Shown: piece after piece, positions 20,610-29,604 of the stretch
Layout of the letters: every line of letters starts with the position of its first letter
How positions within the stretch are numbered: position 1 is the first letter of the stretch
NCBI GenBank assembly: GCA_012837615.1
Contig: DUQX01000115.1
Coordinates: 1 to 46,316 of the forward strand
DNA: 46,316 bases
Source of the DNA: Bacillota bacterium
Lineage (GTDB): Bacteria; Bacillota; Dethiobacteria; DTU022; UBA8154
Direction of reading: 5' to 3'
The notes under the pieces: generated by a model
Database searches by the model: none
The model's input: the letters and a program-made list of their open reading frames with translations, nothing else
What the model was told of the DNA's origin: nothing
Program-made: the position numbers and the translations under genes

Positions 20610-20694
20610 AATAGATAAAGGTTTTCTGCTCATAAGAAAAAGTAATAGTTTTTCTTAATTGAGGGTACAAGGTTTTAAGGGGGATTTTAATTAA

Positions 20695-21183
20695 ATGTTT
20701 AATATTGGGGACAAGGTTGTTTATCCCATGCATGGAGCGGGTATTATTGAGGCTATCGAGGAAAAGGAAATTTTAGGAGATAAAAAAAAGTATTATGTAA
20801 TGAATATTCCCGTTGGAGATATGAAAGTAATGGTTCCAATGGACAATGTACAAAAAGTAGGTTTACGAGATGTAATAGAAAGAAGTGCGGTGCCAAAAGT
20901 ATTTCATATACTGGAAAGTACGGAAGAAACTGTAAATTCCAATTGGAACCGGCGTTATCGCGCCAACATGGATAAAATAAAAAGCGGCAGCATTTTTAAA
21001 GTAGCGGAAGTTGTCCGCAGTCTTTTATTGAGGGAGCGGAGAAAGGGGCTTTCCACAGGTGAAAGGAGAATGCTCGAGAGTGCCAAACAAATTTTAGTAA
21101 GCGAGCTGATTATGGTTAAGGGAATTGATCGGGCAGAGGTAATGGACAACTTGGAAAGACTTTTTGATCAGCAGGATTTATAA
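20695..21183 (+). CDS. CarD/CdnL-family transcriptional regulator
   Basis: MFNIGDKVVYPMHGAGIIEAIEEKEILGDKKKYYVMNIP. Confidence 0.93.
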   Translation: MFNIGDKVVYPMHGAGIIEAIEEKEILGDKKKYYVMNIPVGDMKVMVPMDNVQKVGLRDVIERSAVPKVFHILESTEETVNSNWNRRYRANMDKIKSGSIFKVAEVVRSLLLRERRKGLSTGERRMLESAKQILVSELIMVKGIDRAEVMDNLERLFDQQDL

Positions 21184-21215
21184 TAATTTAAAATATTATA
21201 GTTAAACTTATAAAT

Positions 21216-21239
21216 AGGCATCGAAAGATGTCTTTTTTA
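21216..21239 (+). terminator. Terminator after carD
   Basis: AGGCATC gaaa GATGTCT TTTTT. Confidence 0.75.
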
Positions 21240-21455
21240 TTCTGACCTGCTTTAACATAACAAGGCGCAATTGACTTTGGAAAAATATCAGCTCGGGGGA
21301 TATGGGGGATATTTAAAGCTCCGTTGCAAAAGCTGTACGCTATTTTTTCGGTATTTTAAACAAATAAGCTGTTATTGGGTATAATAACCCTTGAATTAGG
21401 ACAAATATATAAGTTATAATAATAAAATAAATAAATAAATGCTGAGGAAGGAGGT

Positions 21456-22574
21456 GTGCATGTGCTAAAAATGGTAATGCGCCTCTTTTTAACAATTGTT
21501 AGCTTTATAGGTGGTTATGAACTTTTTAAGATCTTTTTTCCTTCATTAACGGTTGTAACTGGTCTGCCGCTGCCCATTCCTTCCGTTACCTGGTTTTCTG
21601 TTATGGGAGGAACTATATTTGGTCTTATTTTTTATTTTATTACTCCTAGCATAATGAATTATGTAGGTAAGCTTGCTTCATGGTCTGAAAGTAAAATGAA
21701 AAACATTCCAACACAGGACATCATCCTTGGTGTAGCAGGATTAATCATAGCATTAATAATTGGTCTTTTACTGAGCTTCCCTCTTTCGCGTATACCATGG
21801 GTAGGTCCTTATATCTCTCTGGCAGTTACTCTTGTGTTGGCTTATCTGGGAGTTACCTTTTTCTTAAATCGTAAAGAAGAATTTTCCTTTCTTACCTTCA
21901 ATATTATGAAACGCCCCGGTCACACTCACATCCAAAATAATCCAAGGTCATCTGCTGTAAAGGTGCTGGATACAAGTGTTATTATTGATGGGAGAATCAT
22001 GGACATTGCCAAAACTGGGTTTTTGGAAGGAGAATTGATAGTACCCGGTTTTGTTTTGGAAGAGTTGCGCCATATCGCTGATTCACCTGATTTACTTAAA
22101 AGAAATCGCGGCCGCAGGGGCTTGGATATCTTGAATAAAATGCAAAAAGAAATGGATATGGTTATTAGGATTGTCAATACAGATTACGAAGATATCGCAG
22201 AAGTTGACAGCAAACTTGTCAAACTTGCCCAGGACCTTTCAGGATTGATTGTAACCAATGATTTTAACCTGAACAAGGTTTGTGAACTGCAGGGTGTGTT
22301 TGTTTTAAATATCAACGAACTTGCCAATGCCGTAAAACCGGTGGTCCTACCGGGAGAAGAAATGAGCGCTCATATTATTAAAGATGGTAAAGAAATCGGA
22401 CAGGGTGTAGCCTATCTTGATGACGGCACCATGATCGTTGTAGAAGGCGGCAGGCGCTTTATTGGGGAAACAATAGATGTGCTTGTTACCAGCGTACTGC
22501 AAACTGCAGCAGGCCGGATGATTTTTGCCAGGCCGAAGACTAATTCCCATGAACAAATTTCGCTCAGGCAGTAA
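21456..22574 (+). CDS. PIN/TRAM-domain membrane protein (YacL-like)
   Basis: Four N-terminal TM segments; KVLDTSVIIDGRIMDIAKTGFLEGELIVPGFVLEEL PIN motif; TRAM-like C-terminus. Confidence 0.93.
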   Translation: MHVLKMVMRLFLTIVSFIGGYELFKIFFPSLTVVTGLPLPIPSVTWFSVMGGTIFGLIFYFITPSIMNYVGKLASWSESKMKNIPTQDIILGVAGLIIALIIGLLLSFPLSRIPWVGPYISLAVTLVLAYLGVTFFLNRKEEFSFLTFNIMKRPGHTHIQNNPRSSAVKVLDTSVIIDGRIMDIAKTGFLEGELIVPGFVLEELRHIADSPDLLKRNRGRRGLDILNKMQKEMDMVIRIVNTDYEDIAEVDSKLVKLAQDLSGLIVTNDFNLNKVCELQGVFVLNINELANAVKPVVLPGEEMSAHIIKDGKEIGQGVAYLDDGTMIVVEGGRRFIGETIDVLVTSVLQTAAGRMIFARPKTNSHEQISLRQ

Positions 22575-22752
22575 TTCGAACCCGGCAGGGCGCTGAAACA
22601 GGGGTAGTCAGGTTTTTATCTTTTGATGGGAAGGTTTAAGGTAGAATTTATTACATAAAGCAATAACGGTTAGGGTTGCAAAAAATGCTTGACAGGCGGC
22701 CAAAGTTGCTTTCTTTGAGGCTTGGCCGTCTCTTTCTGTAAGGCGGAGGGAT

Positions 22753-23481
22753 GTGCTTATGTCAGCGGATCGAAGAGATGTTTTGCTTATTGCCGCGGCA
22801 GGGCGGGGAAAGCGTATGGGAAGGGAAAGGAACAAACTTTACCTTCCCCTGAAGGGAAAGCCTGTCCTGGCCTGTACCTTAAAGGTATTTCTTGAAATGG
22901 ACCTTTTCAACCTTGTAGGGGTGATAGTTGCCCCGGGGGAAGAGGATGCCTTTTGGAATGAAGTGTACAACCCTTATTTTGCCGGAGACAGGCGTGTTTT
23001 TGTAGTTGAAGGTGGTGCCGAGCGCCAGGTCTCAGTTTTTAACGGATTAAAAGCCCTGAAGCAAAAGAACATCCATGAGGATTCCATCGTGTGCATCCAT
23101 GACGGCGCGCGCCCCTTGATTCGAAAGCCCCTTATTATGGACGTATACCTGGAAGCCCTTATCAGCGGTGCAGCCATAATCGGTGTACCCCTGAAGGATA
23201 CTATTAAGGAAATTGATCACCGTCAAATAGTCAGCAAAACTCCTCCGAGAGAACAATATATGCTTGCACAGACACCCCAGTGCTTTAAATTTTCCACCCT
23301 TTTGCAGGCGCATGAAAAGGCAGAAAAAGAAAATTTTACAGGCAGTGATGATTCAACGCTGGTTGAGAGACTGGGAGCGAAGGTAAAGGTAGTCCCAGGG
23401 AGCTATGAAAACCTGAAGCTGACTACCCCTTTTGATTTTAAAATAGCTGAAACTTACCTTTCATGCAAGGAGGTCCGATAA
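22753..23481 (+). CDS. ispD: 2-C-methyl-D-erythritol 4-phosphate cytidylyltransferase
   Basis: AAAGRGKRMGRERNKLYLPLKGKPVL; VCIHDGARPLI. Confidence 0.93.
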   Translation: MLMSADRRDVLLIAAAGRGKRMGRERNKLYLPLKGKPVLACTLKVFLEMDLFNLVGVIVAPGEEDAFWNEVYNPYFAGDRRVFVVEGGAERQVSVFNGLKALKQKNIHEDSIVCIHDGARPLIRKPLIMDVYLEALISGAAIIGVPLKDTIKEIDHRQIVSKTPPREQYMLAQTPQCFKFSTLLQAHEKAEKENFTGSDDSTLVERLGAKVKVVPGSYENLKLTTPFDFKIAETYLSCKEVR

Positions 23482-23960
23482 TGAATCTGCGTGTTGGCAT
23501 GGGTTATGATGTACACCCTTTGAAAGAAGGTTTACCGCTTATCCTGGGCGGAGTCTGCATTCCCTTTTCTTCGGGCTTAGTTGGCCATTCCGATGCTGAT
23601 GTGTTATTACATGCGATTATGGACGCTCTACTGGGAGCAGCTGCCCTGGGTGATATCGGCACCCTCTTTCCGCCCAGAGATCCAGGCTATAAAAATATCT
23701 CAAGCTTAATACTGTTAAAAGAGGTCGCCGCCCATCTTAGAAATGCCGGTTTTGAGATAAATAACCTGGACAGTGTTATTGTGGCCGAAAAACCGCGGCT
23801 GGCTCCTTATATTGGAGAGATGCGTCAAAATATTGCCGGAGCCCTTAGCCTAGAAAAGAACCTCATCTCCGTCAAAGCGACGACGACAGAATCCCTCGGC
23901 TTTATCGGCCGCGGAGAAGGAATTGCCTCCTACGCTATTACCGGGATCAGGCTTACATGA
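23481..23960 (+). CDS. ispF: 2-C-methyl-D-erythritol 2,4-cyclodiphosphate synthase
   Basis: RVGMGYDVHPLKEG, GHSDADVLLHAIMDALLGAAALGDIG, KATTTESLGFIGRGEG; ATG overlaps the ispD TAA. Confidence 0.95.
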   Translation: MNLRVGMGYDVHPLKEGLPLILGGVCIPFSSGLVGHSDADVLLHAIMDALLGAAALGDIGTLFPPRDPGYKNISSLILLKEVAAHLRNAGFEINNLDSVIVAEKPRLAPYIGEMRQNIAGALSLEKNLISVKATTTESLGFIGRGEGIASYAITGIRLT

Positions 23961-24013
23961 GGATGAGAAGGTGGTAACGGTGAGGGGTTCGGGAGATTAT
24001 ATCGATAGAAGGC

Positions 24014-24044
24014 ACAGCGAATCTTAAATGCTGTTCTTTTTTTA
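24014..24044 (+). terminator. Terminator after ispF
   Basis: ACAGC gaatcttaaat GCTGT TCTTTTTTT. Confidence 0.6.
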
Positions 24045-24203
24045 TATTTATTTGCTATATTCGTGATAGTTGGCCCGGTATTTTATTATTTATGCCCCTG
24101 CAGTATGTCCATACTTTATACTTAATCATAATATATAGGAGTAAAGTAATAAAAAAATAAGCGGGTTCTTTTTCATATTTTGGGCTGGCAGGGGCTGATT
24201 TAA

Positions 24204-24674
24204 ATGAAAGTTCAAGAACGATTTAAAGAAATGCTTCTTCCTGTTTCCAGGAAAATAAAAAAAGAGTGCAATTACAATTCTCAGAGCTGTGCTGATGAAT
24301 TGTCCTTTATAAGGCTCGGCATTAAATCTATAAAAAAGGAACTGATGGAGACACTTAATATAACCGCTTTATTAAATCCGAGTGCGAGAGAATGGGAAAG
24401 GATCAGGGAAACCGGAAAGAGTTTTCTAGAGCTGCAGATAAATATATTAATTAGCAGCTACCCCTCGATTTGGGTGAATAGCAGTAATCATCAAAGCGAG
24501 ATTGAATCATTAAAAAAGGAATTAATTGCTGAGTTTAATACTTTTATCGATGGCCAAATAAAGGAGATTATACGGAGGCGTAAAAAAATTATCTCTGATT
24601 TGCTGGTAAGGATAATAAGCGGTATAGTAGGTGGGCTGATCGTATATTTTTTAACAAAACCCTTTATATGGTAG
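24204..24674 (+). CDS. Hypothetical protein with C-terminal TM segment
   Basis: 156 aa, charged/helical body and a terminal hydrophobic segment IISGIVGGLIVYFLTKPFIW. Confidence 0.6.
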   Translation: MKVQERFKEMLLPVSRKIKKECNYNSQSCADELSFIRLGIKSIKKELMETLNITALLNPSAREWERIRETGKSFLELQINILISSYPSIWVNSSNHQSEIESLKKELIAEFNTFIDGQIKEIIRRRKKIISDLLVRIISGIVGGLIVYFLTKPFIW

Positions 24675-24830
24675 ATCCTTATTTCTCCGCGCCAGGACAG
24701 ATATATCCTGGAAATGATATTATACCTGCTGTCTTTAGTATACCTTCTGCGCAGTATATTCTTTTAGTTTTCTTTGCTCACAGATAACGGTTTATTCGGG
24801 CCATGGTATAAGCGCCACAGGCCCAACCCG

Positions 24831-24859
24831 TTGACAGATTTTTGGGGTGGAGCTATAAT
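24831..24859 (+). promoter_or_regulatory. sigmaA promoter of the T-box leader
   Basis: TTGACA-N17-TATAAT. Confidence 0.85.
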
Positions 24860-24865
24860 TATTTG

Positions 24866-25149
24866 TAATAAAGCCAATATGCAAATACAAGGACGGGGAA
24901 GAGTACGCCTGCAGCGGCTGCCAGAGATAAACCTTCAGCGGCTGGAAGAGGTTTTCAGTGTCAGGCATGGTGGAAGTGCGCCCCTGAGTTTTATTCTGAA
25001 CGGAAAAGGATTTCAGGCTGTTGTATTCTTTTTCCCTGTAAGAATAACGGCACCCGCTGTTAATGGGTTTTAAGCGGGGCAGCGCTGCCCAAGCAGAGTG
25101 GAAACGCGGTTTCAAGCCGTCTCTGTAGAATAGAAAGAGACGGTTTTTT
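24866..25149 (+). ncRNA. T-box leader, probably tRNA-Cys responsive, ending in an intrinsic terminator
   Basis: GGACGGGGAAGAGTA stem I start; candidate specifier TGC at 24977-24979; T-box AGAGTGGAAACGCGG (25095-25109); terminator CCGTCTCT...AGAGACGG TTTTTT (25117-25149); followed by cysE and cysS. Confidence 0.88.
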
Positions 25150-25181
25150 CATTTGGATTATAGCGGTAGGGGGATGTTTGA

Positions 25182-25862
25182 ATGTTTAAGAGGATAAAGA
25201 AAGATATTAACGCGGTTTTTGAAAGAGACCCGGCGGCCAAAAATCTCCTGGAGGTTATCCTCTGTTACCCCGGTTTTCATGCTATTCTTCTGCACAGGAT
25301 TGCCCATTTTTTCTATAAAAAGGGCCTGGTAGTATTGCCCCGGCTTATATCCCATTTTTCAAGGTTTATTACTGGAATAGAAATTCACCCGGGAGCCAAA
25401 CTGGGAACAGGGATTTTTATCGACCATGGATTGGGTGTTGTCATCGGGGAGACAGCGGAGATTGGGGATAACGTTACCATATATCAGGGGGTTACCCTGG
25501 GTGGTACAGGAAAGGAAAAGGGTAAAAGGCATCCAACAGTCGGAAAAAATGTTGTTGTTGGTACAGGAGCGAAGGTTCTGGGTCCAATTGTAATTGGAGA
25601 TGGAGTACGCGTGGGTGCAGGTTCCGTAGTGTTGCAATCTGTGCCCTCCGGCGCTACTGTGGTGGGTATACCGGGCAGGGTGGTTTTTCACAGGGGGAAA
25701 AAGGTTACTCCGGTTGATCTAAATCATGAAGATTTGCCGGACCCTGTTGCACAAATGTTCAACCGCCTGCAAAATCAGCTGGACGAATTGAGGTTGCAAC
25801 TGGAGAGTTGCTGCTATTACAGGGAAATAGGGGAGGAAGAACGAAGTGATCAGGCTATATAA
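25182..25862 (+). CDS. cysE: Serine O-acetyltransferase
   Basis: Hexapeptide repeats; [45 protein letters not shown]. Confidence 0.95.
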   Translation: MFKRIKKDINAVFERDPAAKNLLEVILCYPGFHAILLHRIAHFFYKKGLVVLPRLISHFSRFITGIEIHPGAKLGTGIFIDHGLGVVIGETAEIGDNVTIYQGVTLGGTGKEKGKRHPTVGKNVVVGTGAKVLGPIVIGDGVRVGAGSVVLQSVPSGATVVGIPGRVVFHRGKKVTPVDLNHEDLPDPVAQMFNRLQNQLDELRLQLESCCYYREIGEEERSDQAI

Positions 25863-27282
25863 TACTTTAACGGGACGCAAGGATCCGTTAAAACCGGTTA
25901 CCGAGGGCAAAGTTGGCATCTATGCCTGCGGCCCGACCGTTTATGATTATTTTCATATCGGCAACGCCAGGGTTTTTATCTTTTTTGATGTTTTGAGGCG
26001 CTACCTCGATTACCGCGGTTATAGCGTCACCTTTGTTCAAAATTATACCGATATTGATGATAAAATGATCAACAAGGCAAGAGAAATGGGTATATCAGTA
26101 AAAGAGCTGGCCGATATTTTTATTCAAGCCTATGAGGATGATACCGCAGCCCTGGGAATCTTGCCCGCTGACCACCATCCCAGGGCAACCGAACATATTC
26201 CCCAGATCATCGACTTGATCCGGAGATTGATCGATAAAAACCTTGCTTATGATGTGGACGGAGATATCTTTTATCATGTCGGTGCATTTCCCGACTACGG
26301 TCAACTATCCCATCAGGATCTGGAAGAACTGGTTTCAGGGGTCAGGGTAGAGATAGACCAGAGGAAAAAGCACCCCATGGACTTTGCTCTCTGGAAGAGA
26401 GAGAAAGCAGGTGAACCCTCATGGGAGAGCCCCTGGGGAAGGGGGCGTCCAGGGTGGCACATTGAGTGCTCTGCCATGTCCATGCATTTTCTGGGTGAGA
26501 CGCTGGATATTCACGGTGGGGGACAGGATCTTATTTTTCCCCATCATGAAAACGAAATCGCCCAAAGCCAGGGGGCTACAGGAAAACCCTTTGCCAGGCA
26601 TTGGGTTCATGTCGGTTATCTCAATTTGGAGCGCGAAAAGATGTCCAAGAGCTTAGGAAACGTCCTTACTGTAAGGGATCTGCGTAAAACCATAGATCCC
26701 TTGGCACTGAGGTTTTTTATGCTTTCAGCTCATTATCGCAATCCCATTAATTTTTCCAGAGAGTACTTGGAACAGGCTGCTAAAGGTATGGAAAGACTAA
26801 ACAAGGTAATATATAATCTTAAAGACCGGCTTGACAAGGTCGAGGCAGGGACTCTCGATAAAAAGGAAAGCGATCTGCTCGATATGCTGCAGGACTACCG
26901 CGAAAAATTCATCGCTGTGATGGATGATGATCTCAATACCGCCGAAGCCCTGGCTGTGCTGTTTGAATTGGCAAAAACTACAAATACCTATCTTAACAGG
27001 CCGGAGGGGCAAAAGAAAAATGTCCTGGAGCCGATTCTCAATTTTTATCTTGAAACGGATACAATCCTTGGTTTTATAAAAAATGATTCAACTGTTATCC
27101 TGGAAAAAGAGCTGGAGAAGCTGATTGCCAAAAGGGAAGAGTACCGCCGGCAAAAAGACTGGGCTGCGGCCGACGCTATACGCGACAAATTGAAAGAGCA
27201 GGGTATTATCCTGGAGGATACCCCCCAGGGAGTCAGGTGGAAGGTGGATGAAAAAAAGAACGCGAGGCAAAGAAAAATATGA
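25846..27282 (+). CDS. cysS: Cysteinyl-tRNA synthetase
   Basis: [35 protein letters not shown]. Confidence 0.96.
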   Translation: MIRLYNTLTGRKDPLKPVTEGKVGIYACGPTVYDYFHIGNARVFIFFDVLRRYLDYRGYSVTFVQNYTDIDDKMINKAREMGISVKELADIFIQAYEDDTAALGILPADHHPRATEHIPQIIDLIRRLIDKNLAYDVDGDIFYHVGAFPDYGQLSHQDLEELVSGVRVEIDQRKKHPMDFALWKREKAGEPSWESPWGRGRPGWHIECSAMSMHFLGETLDIHGGGQDLIFPHHENEIAQSQGATGKPFARHWVHVGYLNLEREKMSKSLGNVLTVRDLRKTIDPLALRFFMLSAHYRNPINFSREYLEQAAKGMERLNKVIYNLKDRLDKVEAGTLDKKESDLLDMLQDYREKFIAVMDDDLNTAEALAVLFELAKTTNTYLNRPEGQKKNVLEPILNFYLETDTILGFIKNDSTVILEKELEKLIAKREEYRRQKDWAAADAIRDKLKEQGIILEDTPQGVRWKVDEKKNARQRKI

Positions 27283-28009
27283 TTTAATTTGGGGCCGGCA
27301 GCCTGTTCTGGAGGCCCTGCGGGGAAATTTGCCCCTGAAACGGATTAACCTGCATGAAGGCGCCAGGGGCAATATTATTAATGATATACAGAAGAAGGCG
27401 GAGGAAAAAGGAATCCCCGTGCAAAGACTTAAGCGCGCACGGCTGGAAGAAGAGGTCGGGGGACGAAACCATCAGGGTATTGTGGCTTATATGGCCCCAT
27501 ATGCCTACCTTTCAGTTCAAGAGCTGCTGGAATGCGTGCGGGAGAGGGGAAAAAAACCTTTTCTGCTGATGCTGGATCATCTCCAGGATCCTCAAAATTT
27601 GGGATCCCTCATACGGACTGCTGCTGCAGCCGGTGTCCAAGGAATAATTATTCCCAGAGACAGGGCCTGTGGGGTTACTCCTGCTGTTTTCAAAAGTTCA
27701 GCAGGTGCTCTGGCGCATATTGCGGTTGCCAGATCGGTGAATCTGGCCAACGAAGCGGATTATCTTAAGAAGGAAGGCATCTGGTTAATAGGAGCGGATA
27801 TGAGCGGGGAACAATCTTTTTACGAGGCTGATTTCAATCTTCCGTTTGCCCTGGTGCTTGGAAGTGAGGGAAAAGGGCTTTCCAGGTTGATCCGGGAAAA
27901 ATGTGATTTTTTATTGCACATACCGGTTCAGGGAGCTGTTTCTTCACTTAATGTCGCTGTAGCCGGGGGAGTTATTATCTATGAAGCTTTTCGGCAGAGA
28001 ACAAGGTGA
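27248..28009 (+). CDS. rlmB: 23S rRNA (guanosine-2'-O-)-methyltransferase RlmB-like (SpoU family)
   Basis: LDHLQDPQNLGSLIRTAAAAG; LVLGSEGKGLSRL; IPVQGAVSSLNVAVAGGVIIYE. Confidence 0.93.
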   Translation: MKKRTRGKEKYDLIWGRQPVLEALRGNLPLKRINLHEGARGNIINDIQKKAEEKGIPVQRLKRARLEEEVGGRNHQGIVAYMAPYAYLSVQELLECVRERGKKPFLLMLDHLQDPQNLGSLIRTAAAAGVQGIIIPRDRACGVTPAVFKSSAGALAHIAVARSVNLANEADYLKKEGIWLIGADMSGEQSFYEADFNLPFALVLGSEGKGLSRLIREKCDFLLHIPVQGAVSSLNVAVAGGVIIYEAFRQRTR

Positions 28010-28084
28010 AAACTGTCCCGGGGAAGTGGAGGCGTTTGAAACAATAAGGCAATAGTTGGCTGTCGTTTATTTCTATTTCTGGCC

Positions 28085-28113
28085 TTGACGCTTCTGGAAC
28101 CATAGGATATAAT
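28085..28113 (+). promoter_or_regulatory. sigmaA promoter upstream of sigH
   Basis: TTGACG-N17-TATAAT. Confidence 0.75.
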
Positions 28114-28141
28114 ACATGCGTGGGAATGTCCCAATAAGATT

Positions 28142-28840
28142 ATGGAGGCGATGTTTGTGGTTTTGACGGCGCAGGGTTTAAGGGAGGATGATGGCCCATC
28201 TGCGGAACTGGATCTCTTAAAAGGTGGAAAGTATGAAGATAAGACTGACGAAGAAGTTGCAGCAGAAGCTAAAAAAGGTAATGACATCGCCCTGGAATAC
28301 CTGATTAAAAAATATAGGAACTTTGTAAAAGCCAAGGCCCGGTCTTACTTCCTTATTGGTGCTGATCGTGAGGATATTATCCAGGAAGGAATGATAGGTT
28401 TATATAAGGCTATCAGGGATTTTAAAGGTGACAAGCTTTCTTCTTTTCGGGCTTTTGCCGAACTCTGTATAACCCGTCAGATTATTACCGCCATTAAAAC
28501 AGCAACTCGTCAGAAGCATATCCCATTAAATTCTTATGTTTCGTTAAATAAACCCATTTACGATGAAGATTCAGATCGCACTTTGCTAGATATATTATCC
28601 GGGACAAAGGTGACGGATCCCGAAGAGTTGATGATTAATCGCGAGGAGTATAACGATATAGAGTTTAAAATCGGGGAAATATTAAGCGACCTGGAATGGC
28701 GCGTTCTTATGCTCTACTTGGAAGGGAAGTCATACCAGGAAATTGCCTTGGAACTGGCGAGGCATGTTAAATCTATAGATAATGCTTTACAGAGGGTAAA
28801 GCGCAAATTGGAGCGCTATTTGGAAATCAGGCGGGTGTAG
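28142..28840 (+). CDS. sigH: RNA polymerase sporulation sigma factor SigH
   Basis: DREDIIQEGMIGLYKAIRDF; SYQEIALELARHVKSIDNALQRVKRKLERYLEIRRV. Confidence 0.94.
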   Translation: MEAMFVVLTAQGLREDDGPSAELDLLKGGKYEDKTDEEVAAEAKKGNDIALEYLIKKYRNFVKAKARSYFLIGADREDIIQEGMIGLYKAIRDFKGDKLSSFRAFAELCITRQIITAIKTATRQKHIPLNSYVSLNKPIYDEDSDRTLLDILSGTKVTDPEELMINREEYNDIEFKIGEILSDLEWRVLMLYLEGKSYQEIALELARHVKSIDNALQRVKRKLERYLEIRRV

Positions 28841-28904
28841 CTCAATGGTAGAGCGCTGGCTTCCCAAGCCAGTTACGTGGGTTCGATTCCCATCACCCGC
28901 TCCA
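28831..28904 (+). tRNA. tRNA-Gly (anticodon CCC), CCA encoded
   Basis: gcgggtgtagctcaatggtagagcgctggcTTCCCAAgccagttacgtgggttcgattcccatcacccgctcca. Confidence 0.95.
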
Positions 28905-28951
28905 ATTATGTATGGATTATTGGATTTTATAAATTTGGATTATAAATATAG

Positions 28952-28986
28952 AAACCTTCCCTCAGAAACAGGGAAGGTTTTATTTT
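28952..28986 (+). terminator. Terminator after sigH/tRNA-Gly
   Basis: AAACCTTCCCT cagaaac AGGGAAGGTTT TATTTTT. Confidence 0.8.
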
Positions 28987-29006
28987 TCAGGTTTTGTCTA
29001 ATACAG

Positions 29007-29252
29007 CTATTGAGTAAAAAGTGATTGTACCTCTTGGATTTCCTGCGGGGTAGCTTGCTGTGCGGCTTTATAAAAACCCTTTTGTTCGGCAGCTTTATAC
29101 AGTTGATACTGGAATTGCTCATCAGCATTTCTGATTTGGGTTATGGCCTGCCGTAAATTTTGGTCAGAACATTGTGCGATGACATTTGCATAACTTGTCA
29201 AACTGCTGTTAATCATGGATAGAACATCATTCACCATATCTTTTTCCTGCAT
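29007..29252 (-). CDS. CotF-like spore coat protein
   Basis: MQEKDMVNDVLSMINSSLTSYANVIAQCSDQNLRQAITQIRNADEQFQYQLYKAAEQKGFY. Confidence 0.75.
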   Translation of the reverse strand: MQEKDMVNDVLSMINSSLTSYANVIAQCSDQNLRQAITQIRNADEQFQYQLYKAAEQKGFYKAAQQATPQEIQEVQSLFTQ

Positions 29253-29265
29253 TATTACACCTCCT

Positions 29266-29448
29266 TTAATGTAAGAAAGACATTAATTTTTGTTTTGTCG
29301 CCTTAGCCGATTGAGCGGATTGCTGGAACATTTGTTTGATTTGCGGGTCAGCGCACTGCTGAGCGTATGTTTCCAGTTTATTGGTAGCAGTCTCATGTGA
29401 GAAGATGAGATGCCTCAAATTTTGAAGCTCCAGTTTATTTAACGGCAT
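29266..29448 (-). CDS. Short CotF-like spore coat-associated protein
   Basis: 60 aa helical protein in tandem with the CotF-like gene; SD aaagggggg upstream. Confidence 0.65.
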   Translation of the reverse strand: MPLNKLELQNLRHLIFSHETATNKLETYAQQCADPQIKQMFQQSAQSAKATKQKLMSFLH

Positions 29449-29604
29449 TTTTTACCCCCCTTTAAGTTAAATGTTTGGAAAAGCATTATTATCTTTCCAT
29501 AGCATCTGAATATTATGCAATAAATTAATCTCTACAATTAGGAAATAATAATTAGTGACACTTAGAAAATAAATTTCAACTAAAAGGGGGATGGAAAAAA
29601 CAAT

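Noticed and set aside
21420-21440. AATAAATAAATAAATG microsatellite before the PIN-TRAM gene
   Set aside because: Short AT-rich run of only a few units; not clearly phase-variable.
22680-22745. GGCGGCCAA...TTGGCCGTC hairpin before ispD as a riboswitch or attenuator
   Set aside because: Followed by TCTCTTTCTG rather than a clean U-tract and no known aptamer core seen; insufficient support.
24774-25115. ORFs 24774-25073 (+) and 24792-25115 (-)
   Set aside because: Lie inside the T-box leader RNA; no family resemblance or SD.
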